A stretch of 41,806 bases of DNA, taken from positions 1 through 41,806 of the forward strand of contig NZ_WIAO01000040.1 of assembly GCF_009451885.1 (NCBI RefSeq), read 5' to 3'. The notes under the pieces are model-generated. The model was given only the letters and a program-made list of their open reading frames with translations. It was not told the DNA's origin and made no database searches. Numbering within the stretch: the first letter of the stretch is position 1; each line of letters starts with the position of its first letter. Shown piece by piece: positions 22,544 to 31,967 of this stretch. A program made the position numbers and the translations under genes. Origin of the DNA: Glycomyces albidus. Lineage in GTDB: Bacteria > Actinomycetota > Actinomycetes > Mycobacteriales > Micromonosporaceae.

Positions 22544-25540
22544 GTGGCGAACCGGACGCCCACCCCACCACGGATGAGCCGACGAGGACGCTACGTCCTG
22601 ATCCTCCTCGTGGGCGCCATAGTCCTGCTCTCGGTGCTCGGCTGGATCGTCAGCCTGCGCACCGACTACCTCTGGTACGACTCGGTCGGGTACACCTCGG
22701 TGTTCTCGACGATGATGTGGACGCGCCTCGGCATGTTCGGCGTCTTCACACTCGCGATGGCCGCCTGGTGCGGCCTCAACCTCTACCTCGCCTACCGGTT
22801 CCGGCCCGACACGTGGCCGGCGACCAGCGAGCAGGAGGGCCTGGAGCGCTACCGCGAGCTCATCTCCCCGAAGGCCGGCTGGTGGATCGCCGGCGTCGCG
22901 ATCGTCGTCGGCGTCTTCGCCGGCATGTCCGCGCAGAGCCGCTGGGAGACCTGGCTGCTGTTCCGCGAAGGCGGCCAGTTCGACTGGACCGACCCGGTCC
23001 TGGGCATGAACGCCGGCTTCTACGTGTTCCGGCTGCCGTTCTGGCAGTTCCTCATCGGCTTCGGATTCGCCGCGATCGTCGTCGGCATCCTCGCCTCCCT
23101 CAGCGCCTACTACCTGTACGGGGCGCTGCGCTTCTCCGGCCAGGGCGACCGCATGACCAACGTCGCGCGGATCCACCTCTCCGTCCTCGTCGCCCTCTTC
23201 CTGGGCCTCAAAGCCGTCGCGTACTACTTCGACCGCTTCGACTTCACCACCCAGGAGAACCCGGTCACCGACATCGTCGGCGGCGGCTACACCGAGATGA
23301 CCGCCCTCATGAACGCCAAGAACGCGCTCATCTGGGTCTCCGTCATCGCGGCCCTGGTCATCCTGGTCTTCTCGTGGGGCTTCACGCGGTCCCTCGCGCT
23401 GCCGGCCGCGGCCCTCGGCCTCGTCGTCGTCACCGCGATCGCCGCCGGCGGGATCTACCCGGCCGTCGTCCGCAACTTCCAGGTCGAGCCGAACCGCCCG
23501 CAACGCGAAGGCGAGTACGCCCAGCACACCATCGACGGCACCAGGTACGCGTACGGCATGTCGGACCTCGAGACCATCACGTACGGCGTCGCCTCCCAGC
23601 CCAACGCCCAGACCATGGCCGAGGACCAGTCGACCGTCCCGTTCGTGCGCCTCATCGACCCGTTCGTGGTCTCCGACGCGTTCACCCAGGCGCAGCAGCC
23701 GCGCAGCTTCTACGACTTCAACGAGAAGCTCGACATCGACCGCTACACCTACACCGACGAGAACGGCCAGGAGGTCACCCAGGACTTCGTCGTCGGCCTG
23801 CGCGAACTCAACCCGAGCCAGCTCGCCGACGAGCAGCAGGACTGGACCGTCGCCCACACCGTGTACACGCACGGCTGGGGCTTCGTCTCCGCCTCCACGA
23901 CCGAGAGCGACAACGGCGCCCCCTGCTTCACCTCGGGCGTCCTCTCCGACGACCCGGGCAACTGCCAGATCGGCAACGACATCATCGACGTCGACAAGCC
24001 GCAGATCTACTACGGGCTCCTCAACAACGAGTACGCGATCGTCGGCGTCCCCGAGGGCGAGACGCCCCGCGAGTACGACCGGCCGACCGACGTCGCCGTC
24101 AGCGACGAGGACTCCGAAGAGCCCCAGGCCGAGGAGATCGGCGACGACCGCTACACCACCTACGAGGGCGACGGCGGCGTCGACATCGGCTCGATCGGCA
24201 ACCGGCTCCTCTACGCGTGGGAGTTCCAGGAGCCCCGCTTCCTGCTCTCCGGCCAGATCAACGAGGAGTCGCAGCTCCTCTACAACCGCAACGTCCGCGA
24301 GCGCGTCCAGGCGGTCGCCCCGTTCCTGACCGTCGAGGCCGACCCGTACCCGGCGGTCGTCGACGGCGAGATCGTGTGGATCGTCGACGGCTACACCACG
24401 ACGAACGAGTTCCCGTACGCCGACCGGGTCAACCTGGCCGACGCGACCAACGACACCTACTCGGGCCAGGGCGTCGCCAACCAGGCGTCCGAGGAGATCA
24501 ACTACATCCGCTCCTCGGTCAAGGCCGTCGTGAACGCCTACGACGGGTCGGTGACGCTCTACGAGTACGACGAGGAGGACCCGATCCTCCAGGCGTGGAA
24601 CGCGATCTACGGCGGCGACCTCATCGTGCCCCGCGAGGAGATCCCCGACTCCCTCCAGGCGCACTTCCGCTACCCGCAGGACCTGTTCAAGATCCAGCGG
24701 AGCCTCCTCCAGCGCTACCACGTCGACGAGTCCCGCACCTTCATCGAGGGCGGCGAGGCGTGGGCGACCACGAACGACCCGTCCCAGGCGCAGTCGGTCA
24801 CCCAGCCCGCCTACTACGTGTACGCGACCTACCCGGAGCAGGACCAGCCGTACTTCCAGCTCACCAGCACGTTCACGCCGAGGAACCGGGAGAACGCGCT
24901 CGCGTCGCTCATGTCGGGCTACTACGACGAGAACGGCGATCCGCAGCTCAAGGTGTACGACGTCGTCGGCGGCGAGGACCAGTCGGTCAGGCAGATACAC
25001 CAGATCATCACCTCCACGTCGGAGGTGGTGACGACGCTCCGGGACGCCCAGCAGGCCGGCACCACGGTCGAGTGGGGCAACCTGCTCGCGCTCCCGGTCG
25101 GCGACGGCATCCTCTACCTCGAGCCCATGTACCTGCGCAGACAGGCGGGCGGCCAGGGCGAGGACCTGCCGCGGCTGACGAACGTCGCCATCAGCTACGG
25201 CGGCTATGTCGGCTTCGCGCCGACCTTCGAAGAGGCCGTGGCGATGGTGGTCGACAAGTACGTCTCCGGCGCCCCGAGCGAGGCCGAGCAGACCGAAGGC
25301 GAAGAGGGCGAGACGGAGTCGCCGTCGGAGACGCCGTCGAGCGAAGCGCCGACGACCGAGGCCCCGGCGACCGCCGAACCGCCGGAAGTCGAGGCCGCGA
25401 TCGACAACGTCATCGCCGCCCAGGAGGCGTACGAGCAGGCCAAGGCGACCGGCTCGAACGAGGCGGAGGGCCGCGCCCTCGACGACCTCCTCGCCGCGCT
25501 CGACCAGCTCGCCGCCGCCCGGGAAGCGGCCGGCCAGTAG
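22544..25540 (+). CDS. UPF0182 large membrane protein
   Basis: 998 residues with about seven helices in the first 290 residues (for example YVLILLVGAIVLLSVLGWIV), then a large extracytoplasmic domain rich in Tyr, Asp and Gln, and an acidic Ser/Pro/Thr linker followed by a coiled Ala/Glu helix. The family is conserved in actinobacteria and its role is unknown. The GTG start has AAGGAG 8 nt upstream. A link to the PDZ protease is suggested by the conserved adjacency. Size and topology are normal for the family. Confidence 0.9.
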   Translation: MANRTPTPPRMSRRGRYVLILLVGAIVLLSVLGWIVSLRTDYLWYDSVGYTSVFSTMMWTRLGMFGVFTLAMAAWCGLNLYLAYRFRPDTWPATSEQEGLERYRELISPKAGWWIAGVAIVVGVFAGMSAQSRWETWLLFREGGQFDWTDPVLGMNAGFYVFRLPFWQFLIGFGFAAIVVGILASLSAYYLYGALRFSGQGDRMTNVARIHLSVLVALFLGLKAVAYYFDRFDFTTQENPVTDIVGGGYTEMTALMNAKNALIWVSVIAALVILVFSWGFTRSLALPAAALGLVVVTAIAAGGIYPAVVRNFQVEPNRPQREGEYAQHTIDGTRYAYGMSDLETITYGVASQPNAQTMAEDQSTVPFVRLIDPFVVSDAFTQAQQPRSFYDFNEKLDIDRYTYTDENGQEVTQDFVVGLRELNPSQLADEQQDWTVAHTVYTHGWGFVSASTTESDNGAPCFTSGVLSDDPGNCQIGNDIIDVDKPQIYYGLLNNEYAIVGVPEGETPREYDRPTDVAVSDEDSEEPQAEEIGDDRYTTYEGDGGVDIGSIGNRLLYAWEFQEPRFLLSGQINEESQLLYNRNVRERVQAVAPFLTVEADPYPAVVDGEIVWIVDGYTTTNEFPYADRVNLADATNDTYSGQGVANQASEEINYIRSSVKAVVNAYDGSVTLYEYDEEDPILQAWNAIYGGDLIVPREEIPDSLQAHFRYPQDLFKIQRSLLQRYHVDESRTFIEGGEAWATTNDPSQAQSVTQPAYYVYATYPEQDQPYFQLTSTFTPRNRENALASLMSGYYDENGDPQLKVYDVVGGEDQSVRQIHQIITSTSEVVTTLRDAQQAGTTVEWGNLLALPVGDGILYLEPMYLRRQAGGQGEDLPRLTNVAISYGGYVGFAPTFEEAVAMVVDKYVSGAPSEAEQTEGEEGETESPSETPSSEAPTTEAPATAEPPEVEAAIDNVIAAQEAYEQAKATGSNEAEGRALDDLLAALDQLAAAREAAGQ

Positions 25541-25549
25541 CACGCGAGA

Positions 25550-25587
25550 GAAAGCGCCCGGCGGCCGAACGGCCGCCGGGCGCTTTC
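25550..25587. terminator. 17-bp bidirectional hairpin terminator
   Basis: GAAAGCGCCCGGCGGCC pairs perfectly with its complement across a GAAC loop. It sits between the convergent UPF0182 and kinase genes, 7 nt from the kinase stop. Confidence 0.8.
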
Positions 25588-25594
25588 GCGTCCG

Positions 25595-27295
25595 CTACTG
25601 CCCGCCGCCGGCAGGCGACGGGGACGCCTCGGACTCCGACTTGCACGCCTCCGCGTCCGCCGCCCGCCGGACCGTGATCTGCACGGTGGCGCCCGGGTCG
25701 ACTTCGCTGCCGCCGCTGGGGGACTGGCGCACGACGCCGCACTTGGCCTCGCCGTCGCCTTCGTAGTCGACCGCGGCGCTCAGGCCCGACTCCTCGATCC
25801 TGGTGCGCGCGTCCGCCTCGGAATGGGCGAGCACGTTCGGCACGGTGGCCTTCGCGGGCGGGGTGGGCGAGCTGCTCTCCGACGGGCTGGCCGACCCGCT
25901 CGGGCTGGCCTCGGGCCCGGGCGAGACCGGGCCGGTCGGTTCGGCCCCGCCGCTGGGCGTGGCGGACCCGGTCGGGTCGGGCGTGGAGGCGTGCTCCTCC
26001 TCGCGGCCGTCGTCGACCCAGAAGCCGTCGTCGTCGCCGTCCTGCCCTTGCAGTTCGGCGCCCTCGGCCCCCGATTCGTTCGACAGCGGCGTACCGGGAC
26101 CGCCGCCGTCGCCCCAGGGCAGTGTCGCGGCGATCGCCGCGACGGCGCCGATGGCCGCGAGCGCCCCCGCGAGCGTGACCCACAGCCGGCGCCGCTTCGG
26201 CCGCTCCTCGCCCGGAACGGGACCGGCGGGCGCGGGACCGGCGGGCGGCGCCGCACGGGCCGCGGTGTGCGCACCGGTGACCGGCGGCAGCGACTGGCCC
26301 TCGATCCGGGGTTCACCGGCGGCGCCGACCGCGCCGGTCGGGCGCCGGTGCGCGCCCGTGTGCGACCCGGACGGCGGCGCGGCCGACGGCTGCTCGTTCA
26401 TGTCCCGCTGGTCCATCACCCGCGTGCGCACCGGCGGGTTCCGCTGCGACAGCAGCGCGGCGCGGGTGTCGCGGCAGGCCGCGGCGAGCGCGGCGGCGTC
26501 CGGCCAGCGGTCCGACGGCGCCTTCTGCAGCGTGCGCTTCACGATCTCGGCGACCTCGAACGGGATGTCCGTCGGCAGCGGCGGCGGCGCGTTGCGCAGG
26601 TGGGCAGAGAGCACCCCGAGCGGGGTGTCGGCCCGGAACGGCGGCGCCCCGGCCAGGCACTGGTGGGCGACCACGCCGAGCGAGTACAGGTCGGATGCGG
26701 GCGTGAGGTTCTCGCCGGCCGCCTGCTCGGGGGACATGTAGGTGACGGTGCCGAGGACGACCCCGGTGGTGGTGAGCGTCAGGTTGTGGCTGGCGCGGGC
26801 GATCCCGAAGTCCACCAGGACGACCGAGCCGTCGCCGCGGACGAGGATGTTGCCGGGCTTGATGTCCCGGTGCACGATCCCGGCCGAGTGCGCCACCTGG
26901 AGCGCCTCGGCGACGCCGCCGACGACCTGGAGCGTCTCGGCCGGAGGGAGCTTGCCCCACAGGCCCAGCAGCCGCGAGAGCGGCTTGCCGTCGACGTACT
27001 CCATGATCAGGTACGCGAGCTGGGCGTCCTCGTCCTCGATCTCGCCGTAGTCGTAGACCTCGACGATTCCGGGACCCTGCATGACGGCGATGGCGCGGGC
27101 CTCGCGGCGGAACCGCTCGCGGAAGCCGCGGTCGTCGACGAGGTCGGCGAGGAGCACTTTGACCGCGATAGTCCGCCACAGGATCGTGTCGGTGCCTTCC
27201 CAGACGTCGCCCATGCCGCCGCCGCCGATGCGGCGTTCGAGCCGGTAGCGCCCGTCCAGGACATCGCCGGCCTTGAGGTTGCGCGTACTCAGCAT
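25595..27295 (-). CDS. Membrane Ser/Thr protein kinase with one PASTA domain
   Basis: 566 residues. The kinase domain covers about 17-280: a glycine loop IGGGGMGDVWEG, Lys46 in AVKVL, HRD at 142-144 and DFG at 162-164. A Pro/Ala linker leads to one membrane helix (371-392). The outer part is acidic, then Pro/Ser/Thr-rich, and ends with a single PASTA domain (about 484-545) that would sense muropeptides or lipid II. Related PknB kinases carry three to four PASTA repeats, so this is a reduced form. The frame begins at ATG 27295 with no strong ribosome site. The targets are not evident from neighbours. Confidence 0.9.
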   Translation of the reverse strand: MLSTRNLKAGDVLDGRYRLERRIGGGGMGDVWEGTDTILWRTIAVKVLLADLVDDRGFRERFRREARAIAVMQGPGIVEVYDYGEIEDEDAQLAYLIMEYVDGKPLSRLLGLWGKLPPAETLQVVGGVAEALQVAHSAGIVHRDIKPGNILVRGDGSVVLVDFGIARASHNLTLTTTGVVLGTVTYMSPEQAAGENLTPASDLYSLGVVAHQCLAGAPPFRADTPLGVLSAHLRNAPPPLPTDIPFEVAEIVKRTLQKAPSDRWPDAAALAAACRDTRAALLSQRNPPVRTRVMDQRDMNEQPSAAPPSGSHTGAHRRPTGAVGAAGEPRIEGQSLPPVTGAHTAARAAPPAGPAPAGPVPGEERPKRRRLWVTLAGALAAIGAVAAIAATLPWGDGGGPGTPLSNESGAEGAELQGQDGDDDGFWVDDGREEEHASTPDPTGSATPSGGAEPTGPVSPGPEASPSGSASPSESSSPTPPAKATVPNVLAHSEADARTRIEESGLSAAVDYEGDGEAKCGVVRQSPSGGSEVDPGATVQITVRRAADAEACKSESEASPSPAGGGQ

Positions 27296-27471
27296 CGGGC
27301 GGCATTCCCCTTCTCGGCGAAGCCCGCCAACCGCGACTCCACCTTGAGTTGGATGATCTCTCCCGGGACTAACGACCGGGGGCCGCTGAGGCTACGCGCT
27401 GGGACGGGCGATCTTCGGATTCGTCGCGTTTCCGAAGGGGAGGCGGCGCCGCCGATCGACGGCGCCGCGGG

Positions 27472-27801
27472 TCAGGTCGTCGCGGTCCCCGCGGCGAGCG
27501 CGCCGCGGAAGGCGACGGCCCGGGACGGGGACGAGGCGCCGATGCGGGCCTCGCCCCCGTCCGGCTCCGGGGTCTGCGCCTGGTGCACCGCCTGGCCGAG
27601 CTGGCCGTCCCAGCAGGCCCAGGAGTGGCACGGCCACGCCTGGGAGCAGTGCCGGCACACGGGGTGCTTCGCACCCTGCTGGTCGAGCGCGGGAGTGTGG
27701 CGCTTCCACCAGCGCGCCTGCACGCGCCAGAGGCTCGGCACCAGCACGTCGCTGGGCGGCTCGTCCGGCGGCGGGTTGTCGAGTGTGTACGGACTGCGCA
27801 A
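27472..27801 (-). CDS. Hypothetical Cys/Trp-rich protein divergent to the XRE gene
   Basis: About 109 residues from the TTG at 27801 (AAAGG 9 nt upstream); the open frame reaches 27960 but the extra part is poor. It contains a likely metal site CRHCSQAWPCHSWAC, with four cysteines and two histidines. Similar small proteins occur beside XRE/DUF5753 regulators in actinobacteria, but I cannot name the family or a function. The C-terminal third is low-complexity. It is divergent from the XRE gene across a 388-bp region with repeated GTACAGT motifs. Confidence 0.55.
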   Translation of the reverse strand: MRSPYTLDNPPPDEPPSDVLVPSLWRVQARWWKRHTPALDQQGAKHPVCRHCSQAWPCHSWACWDGQLGQAVHQAQTPEPDGGEARIGASSPSRAVAFRGALAAGTATT

Positions 27802-28189
27802 CGCAGGCTGCCTTTCAGATTTTCGAATCGGGGCGGACGCTTTGCGGCCCTTGATGATCGGGTTCGAGAGCCGCGGTGTGTCCTGGTCGTCGCCGAGGTG
27901 CGGTGTCGAATCGGTACAGTCGGGGGAGGCGGGTAGCCCCTCCGTACAGTAGAATTGCACATGCAGATTTTGGATGCAAGAGGTATAACCGGATCGGGTG
28001 GCGAATCCTCCCAGCCTCGGCGAAGCTTGTGAGCCGCGAACGAGTGCAGCGAGACCGTACCGGACGAGCGGCCAGAAGTCCTCCCCAGCCGGTGCGTCCT
28101 CACCGATTCCGGAGAGATCAGGGTGTCAAATGGGAACATCGAACGACAACGCTGACAGCGATCTGCCGAAAAAGTTGGGAGGCAAGGCG
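27802..28189. promoter_or_regulatory. Divergent control region with two GTACAGT boxes
   Basis: GTACAGT occurs at 27914-27920 and 27944-27950, exactly 30 bp or three helical turns apart, and the second touches a TAGAAT -10 box (27950-27955). ATGCA is repeated at about 27961 and 27973. This suggests an operator for the XRE regulator at 28190. The rest of the 388 bp has no gene. Confidence 0.45.
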
Positions 28190-29068
28190 ATGCCTTCGAG
28201 CGGCAGCCCCACTGTCCGTCGCCGACGCGCGGGCAGGATCCTGCGCGACCTGCGCGAGAAGTCGGGCAAGGGCGCCGACGACGCGGCCGCCGCGCTGGAG
28301 GTCACCAGCTCCACGATCTACCGCATGGAGCTCGGACGGGTCGGCATCAAGCCCCGCGACGTCCAGGCCCTGGTCGAGGTCTACGGCGTCGACGACGCCG
28401 AACTCGTCGAGGAGCTCGTGCGCCTGGCGCGCGACGGCCGCAAGCGCGGCTGGTGGGCGCGGTACTCCGACACCATCTCCCCGCCCTACGCCACCTACGT
28501 CGGCCTCGAGCAGGACGCCTCCAGCCTGAACGTCTACGACGGCCTGATCATCAACGGCCTCTTGCAGACCCGCGAGTACGCCCGGCACACGTTCAGCATG
28601 GTCCCCGAGCGCTCGCTGCGCTACATGGACCAGCGGATCGACCTCCGCATGGAGCGCCAGCAGCGGCTGCGCGGCGACCTCAAGATCTGGAACGTCATCG
28701 ACGAGGCGGCGATCCGCCGGGTCCTCGGTGGACCCAAGGTCATGATCGACCAGCTCCAGAACCTCCTCGAGCTCGGCTCGCTGCCGAACGTGCACCTCCA
28801 GGTGCTGCCGTTCGAGGGCGGCGCCTACCCGGGGATGCTGTCCTCGTTCACGATCCTCGGCTTCGGCGAGCTCGACGGCGAGGTCGACCCCGGCTACCGC
28901 CACCCCGACGTGGTCTACATCGAAGGCCACAACGGCGACGTCTACGAGGAGGGCGAGGACGTCGAGCCCTTCCACGAGATCTTCGGCTTCCTCCGCTCGG
29001 CCGCGCTCGACCCCGGACGCAGCCTCGAATTCATCGAGCGCCAGGCCCACCACCTGAAGTCGCTCTAG
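28190..29068 (+). CDS. XRE-family regulator with DUF5753 domain
   Basis: 292 residues. The helix-turn-helix is near the N-terminus (RAGRILRDLREKSG, AAALEVTSSTIYRMELGR), followed by the DUF5753 domain with WWARYSD, LIINGLLQTREYAR and the HLQVLPFEGGAYPG strand. Such regulators pair with DUF397 proteins in actinobacteria, acting in development or secondary metabolism; the DUF397 partner is at 29122. The start at 28190 is preferred because GGGAGG lies 7 nt upstream; an ATG at 28130 is a weaker alternative. Confidence 0.9.
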   Translation: MPSSGSPTVRRRRAGRILRDLREKSGKGADDAAAALEVTSSTIYRMELGRVGIKPRDVQALVEVYGVDDAELVEELVRLARDGRKRGWWARYSDTISPPYATYVGLEQDASSLNVYDGLIINGLLQTREYARHTFSMVPERSLRYMDQRIDLRMERQQRLRGDLKIWNVIDEAAIRRVLGGPKVMIDQLQNLLELGSLPNVHLQVLPFEGGAYPGMLSSFTILGFGELDGEVDPGYRHPDVVYIEGHNGDVYEEGEDVEPFHEIFGFLRSAALDPGRSLEFIERQAHHLKSL

Positions 29069-29074
29069 CGCAAC

Positions 29075-29114
29075 GCGAGGGGGCGGCCACCGATGCCGGT
29101 GACCGCCCCCTCGC
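29075..29114 (+). terminator. Hairpin terminator of the XRE gene
   Basis: An 18-bp stem with one mismatch: GCGAGGGGGCGG and CCGCCCCCTCGC are its outer arms. It begins 6 nt after the XRE stop and ends 7 nt before the convergent DUF397 stop. No T-tract follows. Confidence 0.6.
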
Positions 29115-29121
29115 TCCGTCC

Positions 29122-29295
29122 CTACCTGCCGGTCGTCCGCAGCAGTGAGACCCAGTCGGCTCGGCCGGCGCGGAGGATCGGGCTCACCGTCAGCTTGGTG
29201 TCCCTGATCTCCACGCCCTCATCTGCGAGCCTGGCCTCAACGCAGGCCCCGTTCGGGCCTGACCTGCTGCTCTTCCTCCATGCGTGGGTCAACAT
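29122..29295 (-). CDS. DUF397 protein, partner of the XRE/DUF5753 regulator
   Basis: 57 residues starting MLTHAWRKSSRSGPNGACVE, the typical DUF397 signature WRKSSRSG-x-NGACVEV, and ending in the WVSLL helix. AAGGAGGAG lies 4 nt before the ATG at 29295, which excludes the longer frame. DUF397 proteins modulate XRE/DUF5753 regulators. It converges with its partner gene rather than following it. Confidence 0.88.
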   Translation of the reverse strand: MLTHAWRKSSRSGPNGACVEARLADEGVEIRDTKLTVSPILRAGRADWVSLLRTTGR

Positions 29296-29906
29296 GGATC
29301 TCCTCCTTCCAAGGAGCATTCGAGTCCCCAGGACGGGTTTACGATAGCCGTCGCGTTGCAAGCGAAACGTCGACTATCCGTCACTATCAAGTTTTGGACA
29401 GTGCAGCGCCGGAGTCCGCCAATGCGGCACATCGCGCGCTCCCCGGCATTCCCACAGCCCGATGTGGACGCCGAGGGGCGCCATCGCGCGAAGTCAGTCC
29501 AGCATCCGACGCGGATTGAAGCGCACCGCAACGGATTCGCGTTCGCCACCGGGTCTGATATGGACGGACCGGACGTCCATACCGGCGGTCCGATTCCGCG
29601 GCCGGAACCCGCGCCCCTTTCACTCCATCGAGTGCGATTGCGGCTGGAGCCGTCGCGTGCCGTGCCATCCGCGGAGACGACGTATATAGATATGCGCACA
29701 GATGCATACCGGTCGGGCCCGCGGCCCCGGGCCCGACCTCCGGGGTTACCCCGGCCGCCCCCGGGGAAGCCCTCCAGTACTCCGGTTTCACCGCTTTTTC
29801 CCGAGAATTCACGGACTCGCCGAACCGGGGGGACTTTCACAATTGCAGGGCAGGAATGGAATAATATTCAGACCAACACCATCAGCACTGGTCACGGGGG
29901 GTGACG
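29296..29906. other. 611-bp intergenic region with dyads
   Basis: No frame here has a ribosome site and a plausible protein. It holds an inverted repeat TATGGACG/CGTCCATA (29559-29581, 7-nt spacer), which is a good operator candidate, a perfect 11-bp hairpin GGTCGGGCCCG/CGGGCCCGACC (29711-29738), and a 6-bp hairpin CCGGGG-TTA-CCCCGG (29740-29754). A TAATAT box at 29862-29867 (17 nt from a weak ACAATT) may be the promoter of the next gene. Base composition is lower in GC than that of the neighbours. Confidence 0.5.
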
Positions 29907-30380
29907 ATGAAAGACGCCATTGAAACCTCTACTACCGCGTTCGCCGCAATCGTCGCGATCGTCCTGATCTTCGCAGCGGTCCTGGGGCTCCACTCCTTCA
30001 TCGAGACCAGGCGCCGCCGAAAAGCCCGGGCCAAGAACGACGCCGAGGCATGGACCGAACTCCTGGGCAAGCAGCTCCAGATCGCTCCGGCCTCCGTCGG
30101 CGACACCGAGGCCGCCGCGGCCTTGGACCGCGCCCGCCGGCTCCACTACGGCGCCGTCCAGAGGCTCAAGACCGCCAAGAAGACCAAGCAGTTGGAACGG
30201 GTGCGAACCTACGCGCTCGCCGGACTGCACAACCTGAACATCATGCGCCGCCGCCTCGGCAAGGCCCCCGGACCGCAGGGTCCGATCCCGTTCAACGCGG
30301 GGGCCGGCACCTCGGCGGCCAAGCTGGACGACAACGTGCGCGACGTCGCGACCGGGCCGTCCACCGGACTGCCCTTCTAG
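29907..30380 (+). CDS. Small membrane-anchored protein of unknown function
   Basis: 157 residues. A single hydrophobic helix near the N-terminus ([18 protein letters not shown]) is followed by a basic stop-transfer ([11 protein letters not shown]) and a cytoplasmic Ala/Lys/Arg-rich helical domain ([20 protein letters not shown]). The start is ATG at 29907 with GGGGGG 5 nt upstream; an in-frame GTG at 29901 would add two residues. I do not recognise a family. Confidence 0.65.
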   Translation: MKDAIETSTTAFAAIVAIVLIFAAVLGLHSFIETRRRRKARAKNDAEAWTELLGKQLQIAPASVGDTEAAAALDRARRLHYGAVQRLKTAKKTKQLERVRTYALAGLHNLNIMRRRLGKAPGPQGPIPFNAGAGTSAAKLDDNVRDVATGPSTGLPF

Positions 30381-30423
30381 ACGGGCGGACCGAGCACGCG
30401 GTAGGGGCGGCGAAAGCCGCCCC

Positions 30424-30813
30424 TCACTGCTGCCCCTCCTCCTGCCGCCGCGGCGAGAGCAGGTCCATCACCCACATCGCCAGCGACACGATGATCGCGC
30501 CCCAGAACGCCGGCCAGAAACCGTCCACAGAGAACCCGAGCGACAGCCGCTCCGACACCCAGCCGGTCAGCCAGAACATCAAGGCGTTCACGATCAGGCC
30601 GAACAGCCCCAGCGTCAGCACGTACAGCGCGCAGCCGACCATCATCACGATCGGCTTCACCACCGTGTTCACGAGCGTGAAGATCAGCGCCACCAGCAGC
30701 AGCGACAGGACCTTCGCCAGCGCCGACTCGCCGTACAGGTCGATGCCGCCGACGATCGCGGTCGCGAGCCACAGCGCCAGCGCCGTCAGCACCAGGCGCA
30801 CCAGAAATCTCAT
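30424..30813 (-). CDS. Phage holin superfamily IV-like membrane protein
   Basis: About 129 residues with four membrane helices ([70 protein letters not shown]), the actinobacterial holin-IV/YvlD-like pattern. The chromosomal role is unknown. The start at 30813 is chosen because the helix begins there; the frame is open to 30906. It is divergent from pstB. Confidence 0.75.
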   Translation of the reverse strand: MRFLVRLVLTALALWLATAIVGGIDLYGESALAKVLSLLLVALIFTLVNTVVKPIVMMVGCALYVLTLGLFGLIVNALMFWLTGWVSERLSLGFSVDGFWPAFWGAIIVSLAMWVMDLLSPRRQEEGQQ

Positions 30814-30900
30814 GCCCGCCAGTATCGCCGCCGACACCCCCTGCCGTCCAGTTTCCTCCGATTCCGCCGGCGCCTCCGCGAGACCGAGCCGGGCCCTGGC

Positions 30901-30922
30901 GTTCACTCCCGGTTCACCCGAG
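30901..30922 (+). promoter_or_regulatory. PHO box upstream of pstB
   Basis: Two 11-bp direct repeat units, GTTCACTCCCG and GTTCACCCGAG, matching the actinobacterial PhoP-binding pattern. A TACGCT -10 box follows 27 nt downstream (30950-30955). It gives pstB its own phosphate control although it is inverted against pstSCA. Confidence 0.7.
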
Positions 30923-31006
30923 GGCGAGGAGGGCGCTACCGGCGCGGCCTACGCTCGGCCAAGCCCTGCTTGCTTCCGTACCTGCGCCTCTGCAGAAGGA
31001 GAAACC

Positions 31007-31891
31007 ATGAGCGACCCGGCCCTGCCCGCGGCCCGCCCGACCGTCGACCCGCGGCGACTGAGCGCGGTCCCCCAGCCCGCCGGGCAGCGCGCCCCCGGCG
31101 GCACCCAGGGCGGCACCGTCTTCGACATCAAGGGCGTCGACGTCTTCTACGGCGACTTCAAGGCCGTCAAGGAAGTCAACTTCACCGTCACCCGCAACGA
31201 GATCACCGCGCTCATCGGCCCCTCCGGCTGCGGCAAGTCGACCCTGCTGCGCTCCCTGAACCGCATGAACGACCTCATCCCCGGCGCCCGCGTCGAAGGC
31301 ACGGTCGCCTACCACGGCAAGAACATCTACGACCAGGGCGTCGACCCGGTCGAGGTCCGCCGCCGCATCGGCATGGTGTTCCAGAAGGCCAACCCCTTCC
31401 CCAAGTCCATCTTCGACAACGTCGCGTACGGCCCGCGCATCCACGGCGTCAAGCGGACCGAGCTCGCCGACATCGTCGAGGACTCCCTCAGGAAGGCCGC
31501 CCTCTGGGACGAGGTCAAGGACAAGCTCAAGCAGAGCGCGCTCGCCCTCTCCGGCGGCCAGCAGCAGCGCCTGTGCATCGCCCGCACGATCGCGCTGTCG
31601 CCCGAGGTGGTCCTGATGGACGAGCCGTGCTCGGCCCTCGACCCGATCGCGACCGCCCGCATCGAGGAGCTCATGGTCGACCTGGCCCGCCAGTTCACGA
31701 TCGTGATCGTCACCCACAACATGCAGCAGGCCGCCCGCGTCTCCGACAAGACCGCGTTCTTCTCGACCGAGGTCAACGAGCTCAGCGACACCCGCACCGG
31801 CGTCCTCGTCGAGTTCGACGACACCCAGCGGATCTTCACGACCCCCTCCGACGAGCGCACCGAGAACTACGTGACCGGCCGCTTCGGCTAG
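31007..31891 (+). CDS. pstB: Phosphate ABC transporter ATPase
   Basis: 294 residues, longer than usual by about 35 N-terminal Pro/Arg-rich residues. Walker A GPSGCGKS is at 71-78, the signature LSGGQQQR and Walker B VVLMDEP follow, and [12 protein letters not shown] is typical of PstB. It powers phosphate uptake with PstA/PstC. AGAAGGAG lies 5 nt before the ATG. Unusually it is on the opposite strand to pstSCA and converges with pstA; a shared terminator separates them. It has its own PHO box. Confidence 0.93.
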   Translation: MSDPALPAARPTVDPRRLSAVPQPAGQRAPGGTQGGTVFDIKGVDVFYGDFKAVKEVNFTVTRNEITALIGPSGCGKSTLLRSLNRMNDLIPGARVEGTVAYHGKNIYDQGVDPVEVRRRIGMVFQKANPFPKSIFDNVAYGPRIHGVKRTELADIVEDSLRKAALWDEVKDKLKQSALALSGGQQQRLCIARTIALSPEVVLMDEPCSALDPIATARIEELMVDLARQFTIVIVTHNMQQAARVSDKTAFFSTEVNELSDTRTGVLVEFDDTQRIFTTPSDERTENYVTGRFG

Positions 31892-31911
31892 ACCCGCCCC
31901 TGGAGAACGAG

Positions 31912-31941
31912 GAAGGGCCCCGCCGGGAGGCGGGGCCCTTC
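31912..31941. terminator. Terminator between pstB and pstA
   Basis: GAAGGGCCCCGCC pairs with GGCGGGGCCCTTC across GGGA; GTCTTT follows on the plus strand. It lies between two converging stop codons. Confidence 0.8.
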
Positions 31942-31967
31942 GTCTTTGCGAGACCAGGTCGCGTGCG

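Noticed and set aside
22541..25543. A 1000-codon open frame antisense to UPF0182
   Set aside because: Composition is Val/Asp/Arg/Gly-biased, as expected from the reverse complement of GC-rich codons, and UPF0182 is certain on the other strand.
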